A stretch of DNA of 64,000 bases from Arthrobacter sp. ZGTC131 (GCF_002929275.1 NZ_PJIK01000001.1:611261-675260), one strand, 5' to 3'; counted from the first letter of the stretch, positions 26,802 to 34,227 are shown. Numbers and translations: made by a program. The notes: generated by a model not told the origin, from the sequence alone.

Positions 26802-28424
26802 TCATGCGGTGAGATCCCGCCGCTGGATGCAGTAGGCAGCCAGGCCTGCCAGGGCGGCCGCAACCACAGCCAAACCCAGCGCCCCGGCCTGGTCGAAGGA
26901 TTCCACGGGCATGGCCGAGGAGTGCCGGAACGGGCTCAGATCCTGCAACCACACCGGAAGGCCGAACAGTTCCCCGAATTCACCCAGGACAAGTCCGGCG
27001 GCAAGCATCCCCCACCCGAGCGGGACACTGAGCCGCGGTGCGGCGGCGAAGACCACGGACGCCGCCGCCAGGAACACCAGGGCGGCGGGAACATGCGCCA
27101 GCGCGGCCGGCACCACGGACCCGGCGGGTCCGTTGGCGGTGCCCGAGAGTCCCAGGCCGATGGCGGCAGCAGTGCCGGCCGTTCCGGAGACAACGACCGC
27201 GGAGACAGCAGCGATGAACACGTTCGCGCCGAGCCACCGGGCCCGGGTTACCGGCGCGGCCAGAAGGAGCTCGGCCCTACCCTCGGCCTCTTCCGCGCGC
27301 ATCCGCAGCACCGCCTGAATGCCTGCAGCCGCCGCGAACACCCCTGCCACGCCCAGCAGGGCAGTGATGAACACATCGATCAACCCGGCCTGGCCGCCCG
27401 GCACGAGCCGGGAAATCAGGTCCTTCAACGGCGCGACACTGGACACGGTCTCGCTAACCAGGGGGCCAAGGGCGCCGGCCACGGCACCCAGGGCCGCGGC
27501 GCCGACGCACCATCCGGCCAGGGTGGAGCGTTGCAGCCGCCAGGCCAGGCCCACGAAAGATGTGCCCCCGACTCCGGCGCGCTCCCTGCCGTCGCGCTGG
27601 GGCAAAAGGCTGGCGCCCACATCCCGCCGTTGCCGGATCAGCACGGCAGCTGCTCCCAGGATCAGCGCGACTGCGAGAAGTGCCAGCACCGGGAGCAGAT
27701 CCAGGCTGGTAAACGGCCGCGACCGCTGGCCCCAGCCGATGGGCGACAGCAGCGACGGCCACGCGCTGCTCACGTGCAGCAGGTCCCCCGCCGGGGTCCC
27801 CAGGGCGTCCCCGACACCCCGGATCAGATAAGCCGCCCCGACCAGGCCGGCAGCCGCACCATTCGCGCTCCTGCCCGAGGGCAGGACCTGGGCAACGACC
27901 GCGGCAACGCCCACAAAGAACACACCGACAGCACCGACGGCGGCACCGGCCCCCGCTGCGCCAGGAACCGGCAGCCCGGCCGCAACGTAACCGGCAGTAA
28001 CGAAGACGGCCAGGAGGAGGTTCGCGGCCGCGCCCAGCAGAAGGGTCGCCGCCAGCGACGCTGCCCGCGGGAGCGGGACCGAGCCGAGGAGTTCGGCCCG
28101 TCCGAGCTCTTCATCGGTGCGGGTGTGCCGCACCACCAGGAAAGTGCTCATCAGTCCTGCCAGGACCGCCGTGAACGCATAGCCCTGGAAGAACACGACC
28201 GCCCCGACTCCCGTGCCGTCGGGCAGGCCGCGGAGGAAAAGAAAGGCCGGGTTCGATGCTGCCAGGGTCAGGATCGCTGCCTGCGAGGGCTCGTCACCGA
28301 ATTGGGTGACTACGGCGTTGGAGGTCGCAAAGCCGAGCAGGGCGATGCCGAGGATCCAGACCGGCAGCGTCACACGGTCCCGGCGTGCCTGAAACAATGC
28401 CAGCTGCACCACGCCAGGCATCAC
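26802..28424 (-). CDS. ABC-2 exporter permease (polyketide-antibiotic exporter type)
   Basis: This 540-residue membrane protein has about 12 helices in two halves, Ala/Gly/Val-rich, matching actinobacterial ABC permeases annotated as exporters of polyketide antibiotics. It overlaps the ATPase gene by four bases (ATGA), so the pair is translationally coupled. It probably exports a hydrophobic antibiotic-like compound. It belongs to the cargo of element I. Confidence 0.85.
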   Translation of the reverse strand: MMPGVVQLALFQARRDRVTLPVWILGIALLGFATSNAVVTQFGDEPSQAAILTLAASNPAFLFLRGLPDGTGVGAVVFFQGYAFTAVLAGLMSTFLVVRHTRTDEELGRAELLGSVPLPRAASLAATLLLGAAANLLLAVFVTAGYVAAGLPVPGAAGAGAAVGAVGVFFVGVAAVVAQVLPSGRSANGAAAGLVGAAYLIRGVGDALGTPAGDLLHVSSAWPSLLSPIGWGQRSRPFTSLDLLPVLALLAVALILGAAAVLIRQRRDVGASLLPQRDGRERAGVGGTSFVGLAWRLQRSTLAGWCVGAAALGAVAGALGPLVSETVSSVAPLKDLISRLVPGGQAGLIDVFITALLGVAGVFAAAAGIQAVLRMRAEEAEGRAELLLAAPVTRARWLGANVFIAAVSAVVVSGTAGTAAAIGLGLSGTANGPAGSVVPAALAHVPAALVFLAAASVVFAAAPRLSVPLGWGMLAAGLVLGEFGELFGLPVWLQDLSPFRHSSAMPVESFDQAGALGLAVVAAALAGLAAYCIQRRDLTA

Positions 28425-29335
28425 TGGACCCCGCTGTCGCTGCGGTCGCTGTAGTGTCGCAGGAACAAGGACTCCAGTGAAGGCGGTGCGACTGTGAGTC
28501 CGCTGATCCCTGGCTCGCCGATGCCGGCCAGGACAGCACCGAGATCGGCGGCATCGGCGTCGAACTCGGCATTGGCGCCGTCAATGCTGATCCCGTGCGT
28601 GCCCGGCAGCGCCGCCAAGCGCGCCGGATCGGCCAGCCCGGTGACCCGGAAATGCGTGCGTTTCAGGTGCCGGAGTTCGCCCAAGGTCCCCGTCTCGACC
28701 GCGGTGCCGGAACGGATGATGGTCACCCGGTCGCAGAGCTGTTCAACCTCGCTCAGAATGTGGCTGCACAGCAGGACCGTCGCCCCGTCCCTGCCGACAC
28801 GTTCAATTTGACGGCGAAACACGGCATCCATCACCGGGTCCAAACCGGCGCTCGGCTCATCCAGCAGATACAGCCGGGCGGGGCGGGCAAACGCAGCGAT
28901 CAGGGCGACCTTCTGCCGGTTGCCTTTCGAGTAGGTCCGCGCCTTCTTCCGCGGGTCGAACTCAAACTCCTCGATGAGCTCACGGCGCAGATCCGCGTCG
29001 GCGCCGCCGCGCAGGCCGGTGAGCAGATCTATCACTTCCCCGCCGGAAAGGTTCGGCCACAGACTCACATCACCGGGAACATAGGCGATGTCCCGATGCG
29101 TGCTGACAGGGTCGGCCCATGGATCCACACCGAAGACCCGGACAGTACCGGCCGTCGGGCGGATGAGCCCCAGGAGAATCTTCAGCGTCGTGGATTTTCC
29201 GGCACCGTTGGGGCCCAGAAAACCGTGGATTTCACCGGCGGCGACGCTCAGGTGCAGGCCGTCCAAGGCCCGTGTCCTGCCGAAATCCTTAACCAGGCCT
29301 AGGGTCTCGATGATGGGTTGTGTTGTTGCGTTCAT
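28421..29335 (-). CDS. ABC exporter ATP-binding protein
   Basis: This 304-residue ATPase has Walker A G-P-N-G-A-G-K-S at 41-48, an S-K-G-N-R-Q-K signature and Walker B L-Y-L-L-D-E-P with S-A-G-L-D. An approximately 75-residue C-terminal extension is typical of DrrA/CcmA-like drug exporters. I start it at the ATG at 29335; the frame remains open upstream but runs into transposase remnants. It energises the permease encoded next to it. Confidence 0.9.
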   Translation of the reverse strand: MNATTQPIIETLGLVKDFGRTRALDGLHLSVAAGEIHGFLGPNGAGKSTTLKILLGLIRPTAGTVRVFGVDPWADPVSTHRDIAYVPGDVSLWPNLSGGEVIDLLTGLRGGADADLRRELIEEFEFDPRKKARTYSKGNRQKVALIAAFARPARLYLLDEPSAGLDPVMDAVFRRQIERVGRDGATVLLCSHILSEVEQLCDRVTIIRSGTAVETGTLGELRHLKRTHFRVTGLADPARLAALPGTHGISIDGANAEFDADAADLGAVLAGIGEPGISGLTVAPPSLESLFLRHYSDRSDSGVQ

Positions 29336-29499
29336 GAGCCGTTCGCTCCTCAGGTCATCGCGCGAACACCCGAGGCGGTCGCCGGGGCGTGCCGCAGGCA
29401 TTGCCCACGGGCCGACCAGGCTTCCCGGCTCTCCGATCCACAGCATACAAGCACCCACACGGACGGGGAAGGCCAGCGCACCCCTCCGGCCCGGACGGG

Positions 29500-29690
29500 T
29501 GCGCGCGACGCGCCGCCTTTGGTGGCAGGGTCCGCGGGCTGGCAGGTCAGCACGGTGATTGCGTAGTGCCGGGCGAAGTCCAGGGCCTGCTGGTTCCGCA
29601 CCGGGACCCCGGCAACATGGGCCGTGGTGATGGTTTTCTCGTTGCCCGTCAGCACGTAGGTCGGTGCCCCGCCCAGGATCCGAATGCATG
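29500..29690 (-). pseudogene. Transposase remnant (rve-type, IS21-like)
   Basis: About 60 codons encode a recognisable piece of an integrase-core transposase (A-P-T-Y-V-L-T-G-N-E-K-T, V-A-G-V-P-V-R-N, C-Q-P-A-D-P-A-T-K-G-G), the type seen in IS21-like and related rve-domain transposases. Both ends are missing, and there are no terminal inverted repeats. It lies between the ABC ATPase and attachment copy 2. Confidence 0.7.
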
Positions 29691-29714
29691 CACCCCGCGT
29701 CCAAATCGACGGAG

Positions 29715-29801
29715 ACGAAAAAACCCCCGGAATCTCGAGGATTCCGGGGGCTTATTCTGTAGCGGTGGGGAGGCTCGATCTCCCGACCTCACGATTATGA
29801 G
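29715..29801 (-). repeat. Attachment-site copy 2: tRNA-Met 3' half plus terminator
   Basis: The stretch 29760-29801 is a perfect 42-base direct repeat of 33730-33771. It covers the tRNA-Met 3' end from the anticodon loop to the acceptor stem; the 5' half of the tRNA is absent. The flanking terminator (11-base-pair stem, CCCCCGGAATC with its complement, 29724-29750) matches the one behind the intact tRNA. This is the junction between element I and element II. Confidence 0.9.
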
Positions 29802-29809
29802 ACATGAGG

Positions 29810-30213
29810 TTACTCCCCTAGATCACAGGGATATCTAGGCTTTTCGTAGCCATTTTGTAGCCACCCGGTTTTTCCGTAGCCACTCATGTGGCCACCGCAG
29901 GGGCATTCAGCAGGCATCAACGGCCCGCGCCGACGACGCCCATCATGGGCGAACAGTTGCGCGTAAACGTCCAGCGTGATCGCTGCGGAGCCGTGGCCCG
30001 CTATCTGCTGGACCATCTTTACGTTGGCTCCAGCACTGACCGCCAGCGTGACGGCGGTACGCCGCAAGTCACGAAAGACTATGGAGGGAAAGCCTGGATC
30101 AAGCGCTTGGCATCGCTCCACTGCCGGGTGGAATACGCGGCGGGCAAAGTTGGTCGCCCTCAGTTCCGCACCTGACGGCGACATAAAGACCAAGCTATTG
30201 GCGGGTGCGCCCT
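29810..30213 (-). pseudogene. Truncated tyrosine-recombinase integrase (C-terminal catalytic part)
   Basis: The frame encodes the end of a phage-type integrase: L-V-F-M-S-P-S-G, R-D-L-R-R-T-A, G-H-G-S-A-A-I-T-L-D and the tyrosine in D-V-Y-A-Q-L-F. These cover the second catalytic Arg, the His of G-H and the Tyr nucleophile. The N-terminal arm-binding and core-binding domains and the first catalytic Arg are missing; the frame begins abruptly beside the next gene. It ends a few bases from attachment copy 2, as an integrase should, so this is the decayed integrase that placed element II. Confidence 0.85.
29845..29884. repeat. Arm-type repeats at the left end of element II
   Basis: The 20-base sequence CGTAGCCATTTTGTAGCCAC at 29845-29864 recurs exactly at 33593-33612 near the right end of the element, and a third CGTAGCCACT is at 29875. 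Repeated GTAGCCA units near both ends look like integrase arm-binding sites. Here they overlap the 3' end of the integrase remnant. Confidence 0.7.
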
Positions 30214-30236
30214 CCCCCACCCCTACTGTTGTTGCC

Positions 30237-31154
30237 ATGGATAGCTACATGCTTCTCACACGCGGAGGCGATACGAGTTGCACCAATTGCGGGTCGGCAC
30301 AGATAGAGGTGGACGACACCTACCTCTCCTATGCGGGGCAACGAGTTACTGGGCCGTGCCCACGTTGTGGCGCACCATTTGATTACTGGGCACGGTTAGT
30401 CGGGCCGATCAGTGACCGGTCCGACCTTTGGCACCCGGTAGCTATGGCGGGTGGGTTCACGACGATGTTCCTTGCGTCGGCAGCCAGAGATAGGCCCCTG
30501 TCACTAGAACTGGGTAACTACGGCATTCCTGACGGGGCGCTCATCTACAAAGTGCTACACACCGTCCAAAACGGCAATCACCCAGGTCCCGGAGTGACTG
30601 TCTTCGCACACGTCACACAGACTGTGGGAGGCCAGCACTTGCCGCCCGCTATCACTCTGATGCCCGTAGTTCTTGGCGGGACAGGGAGGGCGGTGGAAGG
30701 AGCGCATGAATCAAAGGGTGAGCCACTGAGCGTTGCATTCACTGTCGTGTGGGCACCGAGTCAGATGGACACACCTGCCCAAGGGCTGTTGCTATCGGCC
30801 TTCGGAGCCTACGGGGAGGGGGACATGAAGCGTTGCATACTCGACGCTGATTCCGCCGTAGACATCTACTTAAAGCAGTTAGTGACGGCGGAGCTTGTGG
30901 AAGGTTGGGACAGGAAACTTCCAAACTTGGGGTATGAGCAACGCCTGCTTGTCCTAACAGCCGTTGCCCCTGCTCTTGGCGTGCCGCCGCTGCCCCCGTT
31001 CATCCTGGAATCACTATTGGACTTGCGAGCCGAGCGCAACAAAGTAGCGCATGGCACTAATGCCCAGGTTGACGCGGCACGCGCCGCCGACCTTATCGCA
31101 GCCGCCCTGGTTGCCCTGAACCATTTCAAGCAGATGCACGGCGAGGCCGCGTAG
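30237..31154 (+). CDS. Zinc-ribbon protein with C-terminal HEPN-like domain
   Basis: This 305-residue protein starts at the ATG at 30237. The N-terminus has a zinc ribbon (Cys15-x2-Cys18 and Cys41-x2-Cys44). The middle (about 60-180) is beta-rich and unrecognised. The C-terminal approximately 110 residues are helical and contain R-N-K-V-A-H (Arg267 to His272), the R-x4-6-H motif of HEPN ribonuclease domains. HEPN proteins are common toxins and antiviral effectors. It is carried on a small island with mobility genes, which fits a defence or stress RNase. Neither a partner antitoxin nor a sensor is identified. Confidence 0.75.
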   Translation: MDSYMLLTRGGDTSCTNCGSAQIEVDDTYLSYAGQRVTGPCPRCGAPFDYWARLVGPISDRSDLWHPVAMAGGFTTMFLASAARDRPLSLELGNYGIPDGALIYKVLHTVQNGNHPGPGVTVFAHVTQTVGGQHLPPAITLMPVVLGGTGRAVEGAHESKGEPLSVAFTVVWAPSQMDTPAQGLLLSAFGAYGEGDMKRCILDADSAVDIYLKQLVTAELVEGWDRKLPNLGYEQRLLVLTAVAPALGVPPLPPFILESLLDLRAERNKVAHGTNAQVDAARAADLIAAALVALNHFKQMHGEAA

Positions 31155-31175
31155 CGTCCCCTCACACCGAGGGAG

Positions 31176-31310
31176 CTATGTAGGAATCGAGTGAGTACTG
31201 CCGCGAGACAGGTACTTTTTCTCGCACGCGAGTGGTCGAAGGCCAACGCCGAGGATGGCCATGGCACAGAGGGCCAACAGGATTCCCAGGGACAGAAACG
31301 ACGTGGCCAT
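31176..31310 (-). CDS. Small single-helix membrane protein
   Basis: These 44 residues begin at an ATG five bases after GAGGAG. They have one hydrophobic helix (about 4-24) and a short basic tail with C-E-K-K-Y. The longer upstream frame has no ribosome site. It is convergent with the HEPN-like gene and divergent from the recombinase. Size and shape resemble small membrane toxins or stress peptides, but there is no family match. Confidence 0.5.
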   Translation of the reverse strand: MATSFLSLGILLALCAMAILGVGLRPLACEKKYLSRGSTHSIPT

Positions 31311-31362
31311 CGGTCTCCTCGGGTGGCGGGCGTAGTCGCCCACACTACAGTCAGATTCTGAA

Positions 31363-31502
31363 AAACGATCGTTTGTTGAGTATGAGAATGACGGCCAGCC
31401 GTTGCCGGCTGATCTGCCGCGGATTAAGGGAAGTTGCACTCTCATAACCCTTCGCATAATCTAATTCTCATAACACCGAATTTGATTGAGTAATTGAGAA
31501 TG
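31363..31502. promoter_or_regulatory. Probable res recombination site and promoter of the serine recombinase
   Basis: This AT-rich stretch directly upstream of the recombinase has repeated and inverted units: palindrome AAACGATCGTTT (31363-31374), TATGAGAAT (31381-31389), CTCATAAC twice (31441, 31468), and ATTCTCA (31464) paired with TGAGAAT (31495-31501) about 38 bases apart overall. Resolvases bind such paired sites beside their own gene and repress themselves from them. Confidence 0.6.
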
Positions 31503-31512
31503 GGGCAGGATA

Positions 31513-32088
31513 ATGGCGCTGGTTGGCTATATGCGTGTGAGCACCGCGGATCAGAACACGGACGGACAGAGGGACGCGCTGATCGCTGCCGGAGTGAAGG
31601 ATGATTCACGGCACCTGTTCCAGGATCACGGCGTGACCGGTTCCAAGGCCAACCGTCCCGGCTTCGATAAGTGCCTAGCGTCGCTGCGTGAAGGCGACAC
31701 GTTGGTCGTCGCCAAGCTGGACCGCTTGGGGCGGTCCCTCGGAAATCTCGTCCAGCTGTTCCAAGAACTCGGGGACCAGGGAATCGGGGTTCGCGTACTG
31801 GATAACCCCATGCTCAGCACGGACGGAAACAAGGTCCAAGCGAAGCTGATGCTCGGTATCTTCGGGGCCCTTGCCGAGTATGAGCGCGACCTCATCCGCG
31901 AACGTACTCACGTCGGCCTTACGGCGGCGCGTGCACGCGGCCGCGTAGGCGGACGCCCCCAGCTGCTGGATAGTCCGAAGGTTGCGCGAGCTAAGCAGCT
32001 GCACGCTGCGAGGGTCATGAGCCCTAAGGAAATCGCTGACGCGGTGGGCGTCTCCGTCGCCACGCTCTATCGGTACTTGGCGAAATGA
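31513..32088 (+). CDS. Serine recombinase (resolvase/invertase family)
   Basis: This 191-residue recombinase has the catalytic serine in G-Y-M-R-V-S-T (Ser10), active-site arginines in K-L-D-R-L-G-R-S (about 68-75) and R-x-R near the E helix. A C-terminal helix-turn-helix follows (I-A-D-A-V-G-V-S-V-A-T-L-Y-R-Y). It is complete and resembles Hin/Tn3-type resolvases about 185-200 residues long. It probably resolves or inverts DNA at the sites just upstream. It is a different mobility function from the decayed tyrosine integrase of the same element. Confidence 0.92.
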   Translation: MALVGYMRVSTADQNTDGQRDALIAAGVKDDSRHLFQDHGVTGSKANRPGFDKCLASLREGDTLVVAKLDRLGRSLGNLVQLFQELGDQGIGVRVLDNPMLSTDGNKVQAKLMLGIFGALAEYERDLIRERTHVGLTAARARGRVGGRPQLLDSPKVARAKQLHAARVMSPKEIADAVGVSVATLYRYLAK

Positions 32089-32125
32089 TTCCGAAGCAAC
32101 ACTCCTCACCGAGAGACTGTTCCTC

Positions 32126-32542
32126 ATGACCATCGATATCAGGGCAATGCTCCACCGAGTCGTCGCGGAAGTTTTCGACGAGAACTTCGCGGTGACGGAC
32201 TTCGGCTACAGCGACGATCCTGGTCTGCACGGTGTTGAAGTGAGCAGCAATCTCGTCGAGGGCCGCACCGCAGTCATCCGAGCCAAGTATGAGTGGGCGG
32301 ACGCCTTCATTCCCGAGCTTAACGTCCAGGCGAACATCTTCGACTACGACGACATGGAGGAGGAGAAGGCGGCAGAGCTCCGAAGGCTCTGCCTCGTCAT
32401 GCGTGCCTACCTTCAAGGGGAAGGCGAGATCGAAAAGCGGCGACGGCTGTTTCGCCGGGGAACGAATTCAGTTCTGAGAATCAAGGTAGACGGCCTCGAT
32501 TGGCGCCTCGGTCGGCACAGCTACGTTGTGCCCGACCCATAG
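32126..32542 (+). CDS. Hypothetical protein in element II
   Basis: This 138-residue acidic protein starts at an ATG 37 bases after the recombinase stop. It has no signal peptide, membrane helix or metal motif. A central D-Y-D-D-M-E-E-E-K patch and a basic E-K-R-R-R-L-F-R-R segment stand out. I do not recognise the family. It may be cotranscribed with the recombinase or be an independent cargo gene. Confidence 0.6.
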   Translation: MTIDIRAMLHRVVAEVFDENFAVTDFGYSDDPGLHGVEVSSNLVEGRTAVIRAKYEWADAFIPELNVQANIFDYDDMEEEKAAELRRLCLVMRAYLQGEGEIEKRRRLFRRGTNSVLRIKVDGLDWRLGRHSYVVPDP

Positions 32543-32682
32543 TTGTGCGCGTCGCTCACGGCTTAGCCAGTGTCAACCGCAGCATGTGGTTTGAATCTCC
32601 CTCACTGGGGCTTGGGGATCCCTTTGAGGGGCTATCAGGAGTGCAACGACCCTTCCACCTCCGGGAGCCCCTGCGGGGGCTC

Positions 32683-33010
32683 CTAGCGTGACTGCTGACA
32701 GTACAGAGCAAGCTTGTGCGCGAGGTTTTCTACCTTCACATCCGCTACGGGAACTTCCCAGTTCCGCTCAATGAGGAGCGCCACTTGTGTTGCCACTTCA
32801 GTAGGGACAGTCCTTTCATCAGCCAGGACAATGCGCGGTCAACCTCCGTGTCGTACTCGCTCTCAGGGAATCGGGTTCCGCCGAGCCCTAATCCCGCTAG
32901 GTCGGTTTCTACGAAGATGCGCTGGGAGTGGTTCCCTGTCGTGCATGCTGTGGAACTTCCTAGCTTCGTTACTGCTGACGGAGAGCGCCGGTTAGCCGGC
33001 TCCACAGCGT
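32683..33010 (-). pseudogene. Frameshifted unknown gene in element II
   Basis: Two minus-strand frames look like one split protein. The upstream part (R-I-F-V-E-T-D-L-A-G-L-G-L-G-G-T-R-F, to about 32850) loses its frame near E-Y-D-T-E-V-D. A different frame then carries a plausible continuation (V-L-A-D-E-R-T-V-P-T-E-V-A, N-W-E-V-P-V-A-D-V-K-V) to a TAG at 32683. A single indel near 32850 would join them. Its start overlaps the end of the gene at 33016, so the two would form an operon. Family unknown. Confidence 0.5.
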
Positions 33011-33015
33011 AGGGC

Positions 33016-33504
33016 TCATTTACGACGGTCGAACAAGCTACGGCGCAGTTGTTTAGCCGTACGATCCAATGCGGCGTCATACTCCCCGCGATCGAACACC
33101 AGCGTTCCCACAGTGGTGATCACGTCCTCGTCACAGAATTCCTCCAGCGCGCCTTCAGTGGCAGGCGCATCGTGGCGAAAATCGCTCCACACCACTCGAT
33201 CGGCTCCAACCTGAATCCTCACGCTGACTCCACCGCATCCTTCATCAAAACACTCAGGGCAAAAGTAGAGCCACACCCGCTGCGGGAAGAACTGTCCGGG
33301 AAGCTCCCCTTTGAGCCGACGCACTTCCTGCTGTGCGATTCGTGAAGAGAGACCCCAGCGACGCAGGCGCGTAACCTCCCGTTCGTCAATGTCCTCGCCG
33401 TCGAAAACAATCTCCCGGAGGAACTGACCGTCGACCAGGAAGTCGAAGTCACCGGTGGAATCAATCCGAAGATCGAACTTGTTCAGCCGTTCTCGTACGC
33501 TCAT
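33016..33504 (-). CDS. Hypothetical protein with short Cys motif, element II
   Basis: These 162 residues start at the ATG at 33504. The N-terminal half reads as a small beta-sheet domain (F-D-F-L-V-D-G-Q-F-L). The centre has C-P-E-C-F-D-E-G-C (about residue 85), a possible metal site. The C-terminus is acidic, ending in a basic R-R-S-L-F-D-R-R-K. A longer upstream frame runs into the arm-type repeat and is unlikely to be translated. It shares the minus strand with the frameshifted gene downstream. Function unknown; an immunity-like role is possible but unsupported. Confidence 0.65.
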   Translation of the reverse strand: MSVRERLNKFDLRIDSTGDFDFLVDGQFLREIVFDGEDIDEREVTRLRRWGLSSRIAQQEVRRLKGELPGQFFPQRVWLYFCPECFDEGCGGVSVRIQVGADRVVWSDFRHDAPATEGALEEFCDEDVITTVGTLVFDRGEYDAALDRTAKQLRRSLFDRRK

Positions 33505-33592
33505 CAGGCTATTGTCTCGCTTGCGATCTCTGCAGGGGCTCCTAACGAGACGGTTGACGCAGCAGGAGCCACCCGGCCGCCCCTTGCTGGGG

Positions 33593-33630
33593 CGTAGCCA
33601 TTTTGTAGCCACTACTCAGGGAATGGCTAC
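33593..33630. repeat. Arm-type repeats at the right end of element II
   Basis: CGTAGCCATTTTGTAGCCAC at 33593-33612 is an exact copy of 29845-29864, and an inverted AATGGCTAC follows at 33622. Together with the left copy these frame element II just inside its tRNA-derived ends, as integrase arm sites would. Confidence 0.7.
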
Positions 33631-33686
33631 GATTTGGAGGGAATGCAGGAGAATCCCTAGCTGTCAAGCATCTTTTTTCGAGTAAC

Positions 33687-33720
33687 GAAAAACCCCCGGA
33701 ATCTCAAGAGATCCGGGGGT
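33687..33720 (-). terminator. Terminator of the tRNA-Met gene
   Basis: On the minus strand a GC-rich stem (CCCCCGGATCTC paired with a near-complement containing one bulge) is followed by TTTTT. Near-identical hairpins accompany the two tRNA fragments at 23.53 and 29.72 kb. Confidence 0.88.
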
Positions 33721-33726
33721 CTTATT

Positions 33727-33803
33727 TGGTAGCGGTGGGGAGGCTCGATCTCCCGACCTCACGATTATGAGTCGTGCGCTCTAACCAACTGAGCTACACC
33801 GCC
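33727..33803 (-). tRNA. tRNA-Met (CAT anticodon), intact integration target
   Basis: A complete 77-base cloverleaf on the minus strand: acceptor GGCGGTG paired with CACCGCT (G-U at the end pair), D arm with AGCTCAGTTGGTTAGAGC, anticodon loop CTCATAA (anticodon CAT), T arm GGGAGATCGAGCCTCCC and an encoded CCA. It is probably elongator methionine; a lysidine-modified Ile-CAT tRNA cannot be fully excluded. Its 3' half is duplicated at copy 2 and partly at copy 1. Confidence 0.95.
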
Positions 33804-33864
33804 ACGAATGAGAAAAACCTGTGTCAAGCCGGTCAAGACCGCCTTGACACAGGCCCTCATTCAG

Positions 33865-33936
33865 AGCCCCCCACCGGAATCGATCCGGTGACCTCGTTCT
33901 TACCAAGAACGCGCTCTACCACTGAGCTAGGGGGGC
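33865..33936 (-). tRNA. tRNA-Thr (GGT anticodon)
   Basis: A 72-base cloverleaf on the minus strand: acceptor GCCCCCC with GGGGGGC, anticodon stem CGTTC/GAACG around loop TTGGTAA (anticodon GGT), T arm with GGATCGATTCC, discriminator T and no encoded CCA. It lies just upstream of tRNA-Met in the same orientation, so the two are probably one transcript. A TAGAGT -10-like box precedes it. Confidence 0.95.
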
Positions 33937-34150
33937 AACGAGTAAATACTCTACCGGAAGAGTTCCTACTCAACAAATCGGCGAAAGGGCGCTCAGGGAG
34001 CCGCCGAAACAGTTGCGCCGGAACGATTTGTATGGCCTCGGAAATGCCCTATTTGGCGGGCCGGAAGGCCGCAGAAGGGTCCTCCCTAGGTACGCCGCGC
34101 GGGCATCGGTGGCCATCAGAACAGGACATCCCCGTTTAGTGATTAAACAG

Positions 34151-34180
34151 ACATGGACCGGCTCGAAAGCCGGTCCATGT
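34151..34180. terminator. Hairpin terminator between the tRNA cluster and the helicase gene
   Basis: A perfect 13-base-pair stem (ACATGGACCGGCT and its complement) with a CGAA tetraloop lies 47 bases beyond the helicase stop. The flanking T content is modest on both strands. The rest of 33937-34227 contains no gene I can support. Confidence 0.7.
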
Positions 34181-34227
34181 CCGTTATTTCAAACTACCGC
34201 CAGGAAGCTACTCCCCCGGGCCGGTGG

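Noticed and set aside
26922-28454. A 510-codon open frame on the plus strand opposite the ABC permease, and similar long frames opposite other GC-rich genes (for example 45096-47024 and 42879-43880).
   Set aside because: High GC content leaves antisense frames open. These peptides are Gly/Arg/Gln-rich without recognisable domains, and the opposite strand holds clear protein families.
32671-33549. Integron-type attC sites around the two-gene block.
   Set aside because: The flanking 20-base repeats lack the paired core-site sequences of attC, and no integron integrase is present.
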